64,000 bases of DNA, taken from positions 124,001 through 188,000 of the forward strand of contig JAECYW010000028.1 in NCBI GenBank assembly GCA_023014335.1, read 5' to 3'. Made by a program: the position numbers and the translations under genes. The notes beneath the pieces were generated by a model. It made no database searches, was not told the origin of the DNA, and worked only from the letters and a program-made list of their open reading frames with translations. Below are positions 1-10,267 of the stretch, piece after piece. Numbering within the stretch: position 1 is the stretch's first letter; every line of letters begins with the position of its first letter. The stretch is from Galerina marginata (taxonomy: Eukaryota > Basidiomycota > Agaricomycetes > Agaricales > Galerinaceae).

Positions 1-173
1 TCAAGAAAAGAATCTTGTACTTGCTGTTTATGCATAGATAATTAATTATATTAATATAATGGGTGGGTGGTTGGGATAATAATACTTTATATATCTAAAT
101 AATTAAATATGTACATTAAGCAGAAAAAAGGACGAATACATGCCATGCGAAGCAATGGCCCACTACACCAAGT
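1..173 (+). mobile_element. 3' end of an HPE-B-like element
   Basis: Only the right end is in the window. It shows AAAAGGACGAATACATGCC followed by the small hairpin GCCATGCGAAGCAATGGC (138-160 region) and a tail ending ACCAAGT at 173. The LINE-1 5' UTR starts directly at 174. The subterminal box GGACGAAT is a variant of the GGACTCAT box of the other HPE-B copies, so this may be a further subfamily. The first 100 bases are AT-rich and show nothing else. Confidence 0.6.
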
Positions 174-250
174 AACTTGTTCATCACGCAACAACCACTC
201 GTCCGATCTTATCGAAACTTGGTACACCGCTTCACCGCACACTATCGATC

Positions 251-2131
251 ATGCCTCCCAAGCCTGGGGACGAGCGCCCGCAAAGCGCCTGCGATACGGG
301 CCAGACAAGTCGAAACACCCCCCCGGTCTTTACTGCATCTCCTGCAGTTGGATCTTCTGGTTCTGCTGCACCTTCTGCAGCCAGAGCTCGCTATACCCCC
401 GATGTCCCTGCCCAGGAACGTCGGGGACCTTCCAGGCCGTCCTCTAGGGCGTCCAGTTCAACGGTTCAGCCCTCTGCGCACGGACCACCCCCCTCTGATT
501 CGGAGATGGCTGACTTTGAGCCCTCCTCAGACGATCAGGATGGCGATGAAGCAGTCACTGAAGGGAGTGTAACTGTGTCATCCATTGCTGTCACCATCGA
601 GCGCGCCACCAAGGCTCTCCTTAGGGGGAGACCTAGTGTTGATGCTTCTCTTGCCGGGTCTCGACGACTCGCTTCCGGGGTTGTTGATTTTATCACAGCC
701 CTCAACAATGCTGGGTGGATAGATGTTTCCACCGGCGCCCCCCATAGATTCGTCGGATTATCCGAAGCAATCCTCCCTTTCTTTCAGCTTCCCCGGGGAA
801 TGGACGTCGACGACCAGACGATCCGTCACCCTGTTGCAGCTGGCTCATCCGCCCCAGCCCTCTTCCCTCCGGAGAGGTCTGGACCCCCCGACGTTCCCCC
901 TCCTCCCGATAGGAAAGGCAAGGGGAACGCCGACCTTCCGAAAGGAGGTTGGAAACCAGTCCAACCGCAACCGCGGCCTGCAAAGGCCAAGGAGGTGGTT
1001 CCTTTTCAGAGGCCTCCCCCGCCGATTCCTCTACACTCCAAGCCCGGCAGGGCGTAGAAACCCGCTTGCGCGGGCTATGCAGCTGCCGCGGCTAAGCCTG
1101 CTGCTTCGGCGGCTGGTCCCTCCAAAAGGCCACTTACGCCTTCTGTCCCCCAGGGCAATCCCGCTCCTGCTAAGAAGCAGAAGAGGGAGACCCCTCTCTT
1201 CACATCGTCGGGTCCCTCGCGCAAGCAGGTTCTCGTTGACTTCGCCTTGCCCTCACCCCCCGCGGCTGAGGGCGATCGTCTTCTGGACATCATCACGAGG
1301 TCCTTATCCACCCATGGAGGCAGCGTCAAGGCTGAATCCGTCTCTCAGGCTTATCGAGGCTACTTGATTGCCACCTCCGGTGTTCCTCGCGAAAAGGATA
1401 TCGATATCATTCGCGGGTGCGTTCACGATTTCTTCCCAGATGATATCAGCGATAAAATCTGGGTTGGCCTCCCGGCCTTGAAGTCTTACCTTCGAGTGCT
1501 TGATGTCCCCACGTACCAGCCCAACCAGGCCGGTCCTACCCATCCAGATCATATAAGGCAGGCGATGTATAAGTCTGCCCTCACTGATCTCCTTCACCTC
1601 GACGGCCCCGTTAGGCTCGTCCGCAACACCAAGACCAGTACTACTAGTACTGCGTACTTCAACATCTGGGATTCCAAGACGGGATCTCGTGCCCGGGTGC
1701 TCATTGGGCGTTCTTTCATGCTCGGTCCGCACACCTTGATTATCAAGGAGTCCAACCGCAAGGCCGGCGTCCCCCAGTGTCAGCGCTGCTGGCGTTGGGG
1801 CCATGCCATCGCGGCGTGCAAGGCTTTGTCCTTGCGCTGCCCTATCTGTTCAGGTCCCCACCTGGAGGAACATCACCAAGACCATGCGGCTTGCTGCAAG
1901 GGCTCCACCAAGAGCAACCCGCCCATCCCTGCCACGCCAGCGGGTGAGCCGTGCCCACACCACCACCGCTGCTCCAACTGCAAGAAGGAGCACTCCGCCA
2001 CCTCGAACAAGTGTCGGTTCTGGGGCCTCCGCTTCGATCGCCCGGCGATTGACGCTCTCTATGCGCAGGTATGTGAACGCGTTGTCGTTCGTCGTCCAGC
2101 TTCCTCCTCTAACCCGTCGTCCCTAGCTTGA
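251..2131 (+). pseudogene. LINE-1 ORF1 (nucleic-acid-binding protein) with one nonsense codon
   Basis: Begins MPPKPGDERPQS and reads in one frame to a TGA at 2129-2131, 626 codons, except for a TAG at 1055-1057 where LINE-4 has CAG (a C-to-T change, as expected of RIP-like or deamination decay, though a single case proves nothing). The N-terminal half is Pro/Ser/Ala-rich and probably disordered. The C-terminal third holds zinc knuckles: CQRCWRWGHAIAAC then CPICSGPH...CC and CSNCKKEHSATSNKC, roughly residues 508-595. In LINEs such ORF1 proteins coat the element RNA and accompany it into the nucleus. The stop overlaps the ORF2 start as TGATG, suggesting termination-reinitiation. Confidence 0.85.
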
Positions 2132-3550
2132 TGCCAAGGACACCCGACGAGATTAGAGTACTCTCGTACAACGTAGCTAAGAATTCGTTAGCACTCGATG
2201 TATGCCTGTCCACGCTCGTTGAAATATACGACGTAATCTTTGTCCAAGAACCGCCCTGGCGTATCGTAAGACAAGCTCCCAGCACTGTTTCGAAAGAAGG
2301 TGATGATGTTATTGGGACTGCAAATCATCCGGATTGGATTCCGATGTTTTGCCCCCAGCCCGCAGGAGTATCACCCCGTTGTATCGCTTTTGTGAACAAA
2401 GGGCTTGGGCTGCTTCGGCCTTCTCTGCGACGTGATCTCATTGACAGTCGCGATATTGTCCTGCTTTCTCTTTATTCAGGAAAGCATATCTTTAACATCA
2501 TGGGTGTTTACTCAGATGCTGAACATACGGCTATTAAGCTCCTCGCTGAAAAAGCCAATTCTCTCCCGCCTATGGTCTACATGGGCGGGGACTTCAACTG
2601 TCACTCTTCGGAGTGGGATCCTGACTGCCGCTCTCATGGCACGACGGCTATCTCGCTGCTAGACACAGCAGCTTCCCTCGGCCTCGAGTTAGCTATTCCT
2701 AGCAACCCAGGTCCGACTTTCATTTCGCACAATCCAGATCTTAGACCCTCAGTCATCGATCTGGTGTTCGTTCCGCCGGCTCAAGCTGTGTCTCTCACGA
2801 CATGCCTCAAACCGGAACTTAAGATGCAATCGGACCATGTTCCGATTAGCACTTTTGTCCCCGTCAGATCTTCCCGGTTAGACGCCGGTAAAAGATCGGT
2901 ACCGCTCGTCGATCAGCATCAATACCTGACTGGCATTCTTGCGCAGATCTGGGGTCTCCCGATCACAGATCTCACTTCCCCGGAGCTCGTTGAGGCTGCG
3001 GCTAACACCGTTGCTGAGATCTTTGCAGAAGCGTTTAATCGCTTCTCGAAGCCGAAATCTGTCACCTCCCGGTCCTCCTCTTGGTGGACTCCCGAGTGTG
3101 CCGAATCCCTGGCTACTTATCGCGCTTCCCTCTCGAGGCACGATTGGAAGTCTTTCCGCAAGCTCTGCAAAGAGGTCAAACGCAAGTTCTTCGAAGAACG
3201 TATCGTCGACATTGCATACTCCAACAAACGCCCCTGGGATTTGATGAATTGGACCCAGAAGCAAGTGTTACCCGCCTGCGAGGCTCTCTCTTACCAGGGA
3301 GCCCCGTGTATCTCTCTTGATTCCCTTTGGGACGCCCTTCACAGTACGTATAACTCGGCCTCTGGCCGAGAGTATGATCTCTCTCCCTTGGACCAAATCC
3401 CCGCCATGCCGGTTAGGGATTGGGTTCCCTTCTCCATGTTCAAACTCACGGAGGCTCTCTCCGCGTGTTCGAGCAGATCCGCTCCGGGCCCCGACCACAT
3501 CAGTTGGGCAAACCTGAAGTGGTTTGTTAAGAAGGAAGGCAGCGCCGCCG
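2131..3550 (+). pseudogene. LINE-1 ORF2, first part: AP-like endonuclease and start of reverse transcriptase
   Basis: Starts at the ATG in the TGATG overlap (MPRTPDEIRVLSYNVAKN). Endonuclease/exonuclease/phosphatase fold motifs are visible: YNVAKN near residue 14, VQEPPW near 40, GGDFNCH near 152, SVIDLVF near 208 and SDHVPI near 235. This domain nicks the genomic target for target-primed reverse transcription. A linker follows, then the start of the RT region with the motif SAPGPDHISW. The frame is cut at 3550 by an inverted-repeat element; RT resumes at 4330. No other stop is seen in this stretch, so the endonuclease itself reads as intact. Confidence 0.85.
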
Positions 3551-4322
3551 GACTGGTAGCTGCCAATTTAATCATTCCACTGTGGTAAGTGCCATAGCAA
3601 GAATCTGATATAAGGCCGGTAAAAGTTATGATTTCGAGATCATTAATTTACCGGATGGTTTCATACTCATTCTTGCCCAAGTGTTTCATAATTCCCAGAG
3701 ATTAAATCATATCTTTCTGAGAGTGATATCATAACTTATATATGACGATTTCATATCTTTCTGGCAGGATTTCATTCCAAGTTTCTGTTTCATAACTTTT
3801 TTAGAGGCATTTCATTTCGCTTTATAGCTGTGAATTAATTATATAATCAGTGTACATACTCTGAAAATGCCTTATTTGTCATCATCAGCACCTGGTCTCT
3901 TCATATTTGTGCCTCAAATTGAAATTTACTTTAAATTGGCCCTGCATGCCAGCAGGGTACTTACCTAAGCCATTTGAACAGTCAATTTGATCTATTTCCA
4001 GATTTGGAATGGGGTATATCATTAAATATTTGCCTGTGGATTTATGAAATCCATAATGATTTGAAAAAAAAAATGAAATTGTAATGAATTCCTACCAGAA
4101 AATTATGATTTCAGAATGATTTCAGAATGATTTTAGAAATGATTTCACTTCCAAAAAAATATGATTCAATCTCTGGGAATTATGAAATCACTTAGGCAAG
4201 AATGAGTATGAAACCATATGGTAAATTAATGATCTCGAAATCATAACTTTTACCGGCCTTATATCAGATTCCTGCTATGGCACTTACCACAGAATGAATG
4301 ATACCATTGGCAGCTACTAGTG
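3551..4322. mobile_element. Element G: non-coding inverted-repeat DNA transposon (about 770 bp) in the RT gene
   Basis: The ends are inverted repeats of about 120 bp: GACTGGTAGCTGCCA at the left against the complement of TGGCAGCTACTAGTG at the right, continuing through TTACCGG and CTCATTCTTGCC. It is flanked by GCCGCCG at 3544-3550 and 4323-4329, a 7-bp target duplication (possibly 8 with one mismatch). Removing the element and one GCCGCCG restores the LINE reading. No reading frame is present, so it is a MITE. The right terminus matches that of the element at 38012-39123. Confidence 0.8.
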
Positions 4323-4329
4323 GCCGCCG

Positions 4330-4958
4330 ACCTTTTCCTCCGGATTGCCAACGGATGCCTTGAGCATTCGCATTGGCCTTCCGCCTTTAAGGATTTGCTT
4401 TCGGTTATCATCCCGAAACCCGGCAAGCCTTCCTACTCCACTCCAAAGTCTTTCAGGCCAATTGTGCTTTTGAATACTTTGGGGAAACTCATCGAGAAGA
4501 TGATCTCAAACCGCATTCAGTTTGACGCTGTCAAATTTGATGTTTTTCATCCAAATCAGGTTGGGGGCGTTTGGCAGCGCTCCACTGAGGATGCTGGCCT
4601 CTACCTGACGCACATCGTGCGCGCTGGGTGGGCTAAGGGACTTAAAACGAGCGTCTTGGCGTTCGATCTGGCCCAATTCTTTCTGTCCATAAATCACGAC
4701 GTTTTATTGGCGGTCCTTGCCAAGCAGGGGTTTCCACCGAATGTGGTGAAATTCTTTGCTTCTTACTTGGTTGGCCGTTCCACGCAGTATGCATGGAACG
4801 CCTTCGTCTCTCCGCATCGGTCTGCAGACGTGGGGGTGGGGCAGGGTTCTGCTCTATCACCTGTTCTGTCGGCCCTTACGCTGGTGCCCATCATGCGCCT
4901 CTTCGAGCAGCATCGTGATAAATGCTGGCTCCTTTCCTATGTCGACGACGGTACACTC
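4330..4958 (+). pseudogene. LINE-1 ORF2, reverse transcriptase core
   Basis: Continues ORF2 after element G. RT motifs in order: SFRPIVLLNTLGKLIEKM, AFDLAQFFLSINHD (metal-binding Asp), GVGQGSALSPVLSAL, and the catalytic box YVDDGTL near 4939-4959. The protein copies element RNA at the nicked target. The frame stops just after YVDD where an HPE-A sits, and about 1.5 kb of the LINE (RT thumb, linker and most of RNase H) is missing on the other side. The remaining sequence has no stops, so most damage comes from the two insertions. Confidence 0.85.
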
Positions 4959-5345
4959 ACTTGGTCAGAGGCCATTGCTGCGCATGGCAAAAACAAGTTC
5001 TTACTTTGTGGGTGCATGTTACGAAATAATTATATGTTAAATAAGTAAATAATGCATAGTCCGCTCAAATCTGAACCGATTGGGATGATCTTATACTCAA
5101 AAAAAGCAGAAAAATGAGACGGATCTAACAAGCCTAAAATCAACTGGTCACGTGACCAGGAAGGCCCTGATTTTTACGAATTTCTTGATACCAAGATCAT
5201 CAAAATTGGCCCAGTAATGGCTGAGATACAGAAACCATGCAGGGTCACTATAGCAGTGGGAGAATTTCCAACCATTGCGTTAGAAACCATTTCTGCCTGC
5301 TATGCAGGCCGGAAAACAAGTTCTTTTACTACGTAAGAACTTGTA
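4959..5345 (-). mobile_element. HPE-A, short form, bridging a 1.5-kb LINE deletion
   Basis: Minus orientation: ACTTGGTCAGAGGCC with the 3' hairpin at the left, and ACTACGTAAGAACTTGTA (5' hairpin) at the right. The left flank is the LINE at GTACACTC, just past YVDD; the right flank is AAGGGTGGGCC, near the end of RNase H. In every intact LINE copy these points are about 1.5 kb apart. A clean insertion does not explain this; recombination between two HPE-A copies in one LINE does. Confidence 0.85.
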
Positions 5346-5648
5346 AAGGGTGGGCCTTATATTCGCGAATCCGGAGGTGATGCCGCTTCCTTCGCGCGCT
5401 TGTGCAGGTGTATAATGAATCATGCGCCAATCGGTTCGTATTACGACCAGTTTAACATCCAAGAGCCTCATGGCTGCCCCCGCTGCGGCGCTCCTCGCGA
5501 GACCTGCTCACACATCCTAAAGTACTGTCCACGGTACGATAGACAGTCCCCAACCGATCGTTTACACGGTTTGTTGATGTTTTTGTTGGAGAACCAAGAA
5601 GCTTTCTCCTTTGCCCGCCAAGCGGCAGCACCACAAGGCATTGGGTAA
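5346..5648 (+). pseudogene. LINE-1 ORF2, C-terminal CCHC finger
   Basis: Encodes the end of ORF2: LCRCIMNHAPIGSYYDQFNIQ, then CPRCGAPRETCSHILKYC (C-x2-C-x8-H-x4-C) and ends PQGIG with TAA at 5646-5648. This finger is common downstream of RNase H in I/Tad/Jockey-type LINEs and probably helps bind RNA or target DNA. It is separated from the RT by HPE-A and a deletion. Confidence 0.8.
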
Positions 5649-6308
5649 GGTGTTCCGCGTGGGCTCACTGCTCAGAGAGGCCTTGATACCTTCTCCCGGG
5701 TTGCGTCAGTTGGGGGAGGTCCAATCCCTCCTTCAGACGAGGTTGACAGGCCAAGGACGGGATGGTGCAGTTCCGCGCGTTCTTCGCGTTTCGTACCCGG
5801 TTGCATTCGCTACGACCGGTGGTTACTTTGCGGCCCATATCTCGAATGGTAGCTGCTCTTTTGGCTTGCGCGGCGGTTCTTTTTCCAGTTCCGTCGGTTG
5901 GGGGCCTTATCCCCGCATCTGCTTATTCCTTTCGCTGGTAGGGGTTTTGGGTCGTCAAGGCGCGGGTGGGTGAAGGTTTTCGGGTCGGGTCTGGGTCTTG
6001 AAGTGGGCGTCGGGTTCGGAAGATGGAGAGAGTGCAGCAGCTGCGGCTGCCAGGAGATGTGCGGGCGGGCTTCGGCTCGTCCAAACGTGGATGTGCGGTG
6101 CTTATGGGTGGTGGTCCGTCCCCCTCGGCTAAGGCCTGGCGCACGAAGGACGCCGTTGGAAGGATTCGGAAGAAGCGGATGGTTCGGGTCTGGTTCGGGG
6201 ATTAGTAGTTTACTGCGCGCTTTCGACCGGGGATTTGTATTAGTTAGGCGACCGGACTGCTTTCGCGCACCGGTATATAAATTGTTGATTTAAAAAAAAA
6301 AAAAAAAA
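5649..6308 (+). other. LINE-1 3' UTR and poly(A)
   Basis: A GC-rich 640-bp 3' UTR shared by all LINE copies here. It contains several long spurious frames on both strands, none with protein-like features. The poly(A) of 17 nt directly follows GTTGATTT. LINE-6, 7 and 8 carry a variant 3' UTR that marks a second subfamily. Confidence 0.8.
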
Positions 6309-6694
6309 TCCGAGTATACACCCATGATGTTGAAAGTAAACCTCCCCGCATACAGGGAGATGAGGACAATGTCACGGCTATCAATAAGATCACGGCAAAG
6401 GGAAGGCCGTAGCAGCACTAGCCCTCTGCTCACAAAAGCGATGCAGCGGGGCGCTACTCCAGCGGGCTGGGGGCAAAACATCGGAATCCAATCCGGATGA
6501 TTCGCGGTCCCAATAACATCATCACCTTTCTTAGAAACGGTGCTGGGGGCTTGTCTTACAACACGCCACGGCGGTTCTTGGACGAAGATCACGTCGTATA
6601 TTTCAACGAGCGTGGACAGGCATACATCAAGGGCTAACAAATTTTTAGCTACGTTGTATGTAAGTACTTTAATCTCGTCGGGTGTCCTTGGCAT
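6309..6694 (-). pseudogene. LINE-2 ORF2, N-terminal endonuclease fragment
   Basis: Starts MPRTPDEIKVLTYNVAKN at 6694 and shows VQEPPWR, then runs to FNIMGVYSD where LINE-1's poly(A) begins. The catalytic GDFN and SDH motifs are lost. The start overlaps the ORF1 stop as TGATG, as in LINE-1. Confidence 0.8.
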
Positions 6695-7574
6695 CAAGCT
6701 AGGGACGACGGGTTAGAGGAGGCAGCGGGACGACAAACGACGGGGCGTTCACATACCTGCTTATAGAGGGCTTCGATCCCTGGACGATCAAAGCGAAGGC
6801 CCCAGAACTTGCATTTGTTCGAGGTGGCAGAGTGCTCCTTCTTACAGTTGGAGCAGTGGGGGCGGTGAGGGCACGGCTCCCCCTCTGGCGTGGGGGGGAT
6901 GGGCGGATTACTCTTGGATGAGCCCTTGCAGCAAGGTGCATGGCCTTGGTGTTGCTCCTCCGTATGCGGACCCGAGCAGAGTGGGCAGCGCAAAGCCAAG
7001 GCCTTGCACACCATCATGGTGTGACCCCACCGCCAGCAGCGCTGACACTGGGGGACACCGGCTTGGCAGTTCGACTCCTTGATAACAAGGACGTGCGGAC
7101 CGAGCATGAAGGTGCGCCCAATGAGCGCACGGGCGTGGGAGCCGCCCGACTTGGAGTCCCAAATATTGAAGTACGCAGTACTTGTGGTACTAGTCTTGGT
7201 GTTGCGGACGAGCCTGACGGGCCCGTCGAGGTGAAGCAGATCCGCAAGAGCAGACTTATACATAGCCTGTCTTATGTGATCCGGGTGAGTGGGTCCCGCC
7301 TGGTTAGGCTGGAACGCTGGAACGTCGAGCACACGAAGGTAGGACTTCGAGGCTGGGAGGCCAACCCAGATCTTGTCGCCAAGATCGGGGAAGAGTTGGC
7401 GCACGCACCCTCGTATGATCTCAATATCACGTTGATTGGGCACGGCAGAGGTGACGACCGAATAGCCCCGGTACGCCTGGAGAACGGATTCAGCGCAAAC
7501 ACTTGCTCCGTGGGTAGACAGGGCCTTGACAACAGTGCCCCACAGCTTGTCGAGGCGTGGAGAAGTCAATCAAG
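6694..7574 (-). pseudogene. LINE-2 ORF1, C-terminal zinc-knuckle part
   Basis: Carries CQRCWRWGHTMMVCKALALRC, CPLCSGPHTEEQ and CSNCKKEHSATSNKC, matching LINE-1 ORF1 closely but with many substitutions, so it is a diverged copy. It ends SNPSSLA with TGA at 6694-6696. The N-terminal side is interrupted by HPE-D at 7575 and continues at 11307-11560. Confidence 0.8.
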
Positions 7575-7701
7575 ACTTGTTAAGAGGCCATTGCTCTGCA
7601 TGGCAAATACGAGTTCTTTTTCTTCTTAATTCTCTTTATCAAAGATTTTTCAATATATTATTGGGTTGTATATCAAAGATAGATTTTATCATATTTTTAC
7701 C

Positions 7702-8460
7702 TGCATAGAGTAGCAGTACATGGCAAAAACAAGTCCTCATGTACTATGTCTCAGTAATTGATTAATAACAAAGTGAGATGTTATCTGATTGGACTAGTGT
7801 TTTGAAGTCTGGTCTAGTCTGGTTTTTTCGCATTTTTGGCAAGGACTAGGACTGTAACTGGTTCTAGAAATTTATAAATGTTCAAAAAACTGGACTGGAC
7901 TGATAACAACCGGTCCTCATCAGTTTTTTTGCAGTCCTGGACCAGTCTTGGTCTTAACCGGTTGCCAGCCAGTCTCAACTGGTTTTTTGATACATTAACA
8001 TCAAAATTTAGTGTAGATATATGAATATAATTTGTAAAGATCATATATACCTTTAAAACAAGTCTAAGAACATTAAATTCTGTTGAGAATTGCCAATTAT
8101 ACAGAAATATTCACCATTTCCTACTCTTGTGGGAGTTTCAAAATGGTTTGTTTTATTTTTCAGCATGATGAACTTTGTCTAAAATTATGATACATAGTGC
8201 ATTTTAAAGGGAAAAATAAGGGCTACAAAACTACTGGTTTGGACTGGTCCTAGGACCAAAAACTGGTCCTCAAAGATTGGTCTTTTTCTGGTTTTTCATT
8301 CTCAAATATCAAAAGACCAGACTGCTGGTCCAGTATTTTTGCAGTTTGGTCCAGTCTTTTTGCAGTCTTTTCCAGTCTTAGGACCGGACTTCAAAACACT
8401 AGATTGGGCTGATCCTGAACTCATTGGAAAGGTAATAAAAAGATGCATTTTATGGTATAA
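7702..8460 (-). mobile_element. Partial HPE-C nested in HPE-D
   Basis: CATGGCAAAAACAAGTCC near 7719 and the following stretch match the HPE-C at 27686-28435 on both sides of the hAT MITE: ATTAATAACA...TTATCTGATTGG before it and CATTGGAAAGGTAATAAAA after it. The far end is not recognisable, so the right limit is approximate. Confidence 0.55.
7795..8401. mobile_element. hAT-like MITE, 607 bp
   Basis: Terminal inverted repeats TAGTGTTTTGAAGTC at 7795 and its complement ending at 8401. Flanked by GATTGGAC (7787-7794) and GATTGGGC (8402-8409), an 8-bp duplication with one mismatch. TAG-type ends plus 8-bp duplications fit hAT. No coding capacity; the interior is full of CTGGTCC/GGACCAG units. Confidence 0.75.
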
Positions 8461-8562
8461 ACCAGAAAATCACTAGTTTAGCTTGTACACAGTACTTATG
8501 CTTGCTATGCATTTGTAAAAGTAGTCTAAAGATATAAAGCTAGTAAGTTATTGCTTTATATC

Positions 8563-8965
8563 AAGTTTTAATCCACACAGAAAGCAAAAAAAAAGGATAA
8601 AAAAGCGCCAGCAAAGCACTTTTCTAGCCCACACACAGTCAACTGATATGACCTGTGCTAGAAAAGAAAGCTATCTACAAATAAAAGTGCCCTAAAAACA
8701 TATATCTAGCTATATACTACTGTCTATCAAGTTTTACTCTACACAAAAAGGTAAAAAAGAGGTAAAAAAGCGCCAGCAATGCACTCTTCCAGCCTCATAA
8801 TCTATACTAGGGAAAAAAGCTATCTACTAATATAAGTACATTAAAGACTCATATTTAGCTAGTTAGTATTGAGTCTATTAAGTTTTAAACTACATAAAAG
8901 GCACAGAAAAAAAGGGGGAAAAGTGCCAGCAAAGCACCTTTCTGCTTTATACAAACTTATAATGA
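8563..8965. repeat. Degenerate tandem repeat, three units of about 155 bp
   Basis: Units begin with AAGTTTTA, pass through an A-rich tract and reach GCGCCAGCAAAGCAC at about 8605, 8769 and 8921 (third unit GTGCCAGCAAAGCAC). The HPE-D at 32884-35526 keeps a single unit near 33412, so the tandem state differs between copies. Confidence 0.65.
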
Positions 8966-9001
8966 ATCTAAAAAGAAAGAGACAACAGTTAGTAAGCTTT
9001 G

Positions 9002-9072
9002 ACCAGCATGTCATGGTATCCCCTCAGCGAGGGGTACACTATCGGCCTATCCGGGTGGACTAACATGCTGGT
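9002..9072 (+). other. Candidate folded RNA/DNA motif in HPE-D (copy 1)
   Basis: ACCAGCATG at 9002-9010 pairs with CATGCTGGT at 9064-9072. Inside, CCCCTC-AGC-GAGGGG forms a second stem. The homologous place at 33496-33566 keeps both stems, with CCTCTC/GAGAGG inside, i.e. one C-G pair replaced by T-A. CCTATCCGGG is kept in the loop side. I do not recognise a known RNA family. Confidence 0.4.
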
Positions 9073-9151
9073 AAAGAAGAAAGAAAGAAGTGATGAGCTG
9101 GTAGTTTATAACTATGTGACATATGTTACAAGTCACACAAATTTATCTAAT

Positions 9152-9196
9152 CCAATAAGATAAGATAAGATAAGATAAGATAAGATAAGATAAAAA
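9152..9196 (+). repeat. Microsatellite (ATAAG)n
   Basis: Eight or so units of ATAAG after CCAATAAG, ending in ATAAAAAGATA. It is absent from the 33.5-kb HPE-D copy. Confidence 0.85.
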
Positions 9197-9456
9197 GATA
9201 ACTCTGGTATTGTATATACTGATTGTATATAGTTGATTTTCAGGATTCTCCATACTTAATTGATAATTGATCTAATAAGCAATAAAACATCCAATATTTT
9301 GAGAATTGTGGTAGTAGTGACTGAGACAAACTTCTATCAGATTTGCTGTGGCTACATAGAGTACTATTATTACAAAGCCTTGAATTTTATAATTTTTGTA
9401 TGAATTGACTAAGTACTAACATTTTAAATGTAAATTTAGAGATTTTTTTTTTTTGG

Positions 9457-9500
9457 GTGGCTGTGCAGAGTACCTATGCGTCGGTGCTCTGCACAGCCAC
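9457..9500. repeat. 44-bp imperfect palindrome (GTGGCTGTGC type)
   Basis: GTGGCTGTGCAGAGTACC on the left faces GTGCTCTGCACAGCCAC on the right; two or so centre positions mismatch. A relative of the perfect palindrome at 10224-10267. Confidence 0.75.
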
Positions 9501-10223
9501 AGAAAATATTGTTTTCAGTGTCTCTCAACCATCACTGCCTCAATTCTTATGAAAATAATATTAAAAAAATTGCAAAATTCAGGCCTTTCCAATGGTATTT
9601 TGCACAGCCACAGAATATACCAGCTAGCCACAATCAAACAACAACAAAATATTTTATTCAATCTATTAAGCTGAGTTTTTCATGGATTCCTTTAAAATAA
9701 AATGTATAATTAGTAGAAAATTCAGGGCTATCAAATAGTAAACTATTAGCAAAGGTCATATGACTTTAAAATTGCCAAATTTTGATATTTTCAAATTTCA
9801 GTTATTTAAATTGAAGGAAATTGATGATTTGACTGTGCTGAACATCTTGATGTGTTAGCATACCCATACAAATAATGATCTCATGGTTTAATATTATCCA
9901 AATTATTGGTTTTTCAATGTAATTGACTTCTATTTCCATTACTTAAACCAAGTTTATCACATTTAAAGGATGTGGGAAATAATTTTAAACTCAGGAACAG
10001 CAAAGATTTATTCCTTACATAATCTAGTCCCTCCACCTTCACTAAAGCTGAGGAGCCCCCAAAAAAGGCTATATTGATTAAAAAGATATAGATGTAACAG
10101 TGATATAATATTAGATAAGAAAAAGTGATTGATGACTAAAATATATAGGAAACACATGCATAGCTACCTAAAGAAACAACCAGCATAACTTGCTTTTAAA
10201 AGCATTTTAGAATTTTGTGATTT

Positions 10224-10267
10224 GTGGCTGTGCAGAGTACCGACGCGTCGGTACTCTGCACAGCCAC
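10224..10267. repeat. 44-bp perfect palindrome (GTGGCTGTGC type)
   Basis: GTGGCTGTGCAGAGTACCGA continues into its exact reverse complement with centre CGACGCGTCG. No mismatch over 22 base pairs. Confidence 0.9.

Larger units (their letters stand above)
174..6308 (+). mobile_element. LINE-1: Tad-like non-LTR retrotransposon, interrupted and inactive
   Basis: Order: short 5' UTR, ORF1 (251-2131), ORF2 (from 2131), GC-rich 3' UTR (5649-6291) and a 17-nt poly(A) at 6292-6308. The last bases before the tail are GTATATAAATTGTTGATTT, the same as in LINE-6, LINE-7 and LINE-8. Endonuclease, reverse transcriptase, RNase H and a final CCHC finger place it with the RNase H-bearing clades (Tad or I group); I favour Tad from memory of fungal elements. 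It is inserted into the endonuclease region of antisense LINE-2, which resumes at 6309. The 5' UTR is truncated by an HPE end at 173, so no target duplication can be read. Two insertions (3551-4322, 4959-5345) and one nonsense codon inactivate it. Confidence 0.85.
6309..7574 (-). mobile_element. LINE-2, leftmost segment (ORF1 C-terminus and ORF2 N-terminus)
   Basis: Antisense piece of a second LINE, cut at its ORF2 side by LINE-1 poly(A) and at its ORF1 side by HPE-D. The rest of LINE-2 lies at 11307-11560 and 25183-26017. The ORF2 remainder downstream of residue about 128 is not seen in this orientation to the left. Confidence 0.8.

Noticed and set aside
5611..6293. Long frames in LINE 3' UTRs (both strands, several copies)
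   Set aside because: They change length freely between copies, lack conserved residues beyond DNA similarity and come from GC-rich sequence without stops.
9002..9072. tRNA gene or hammerhead ribozyme
   Set aside because: The outer stem is 9 bp but D-, anticodon- and T-arm features are missing; the nearby GTGATGAG lacks the CTGATGAG and GAAA parts of a hammerhead.
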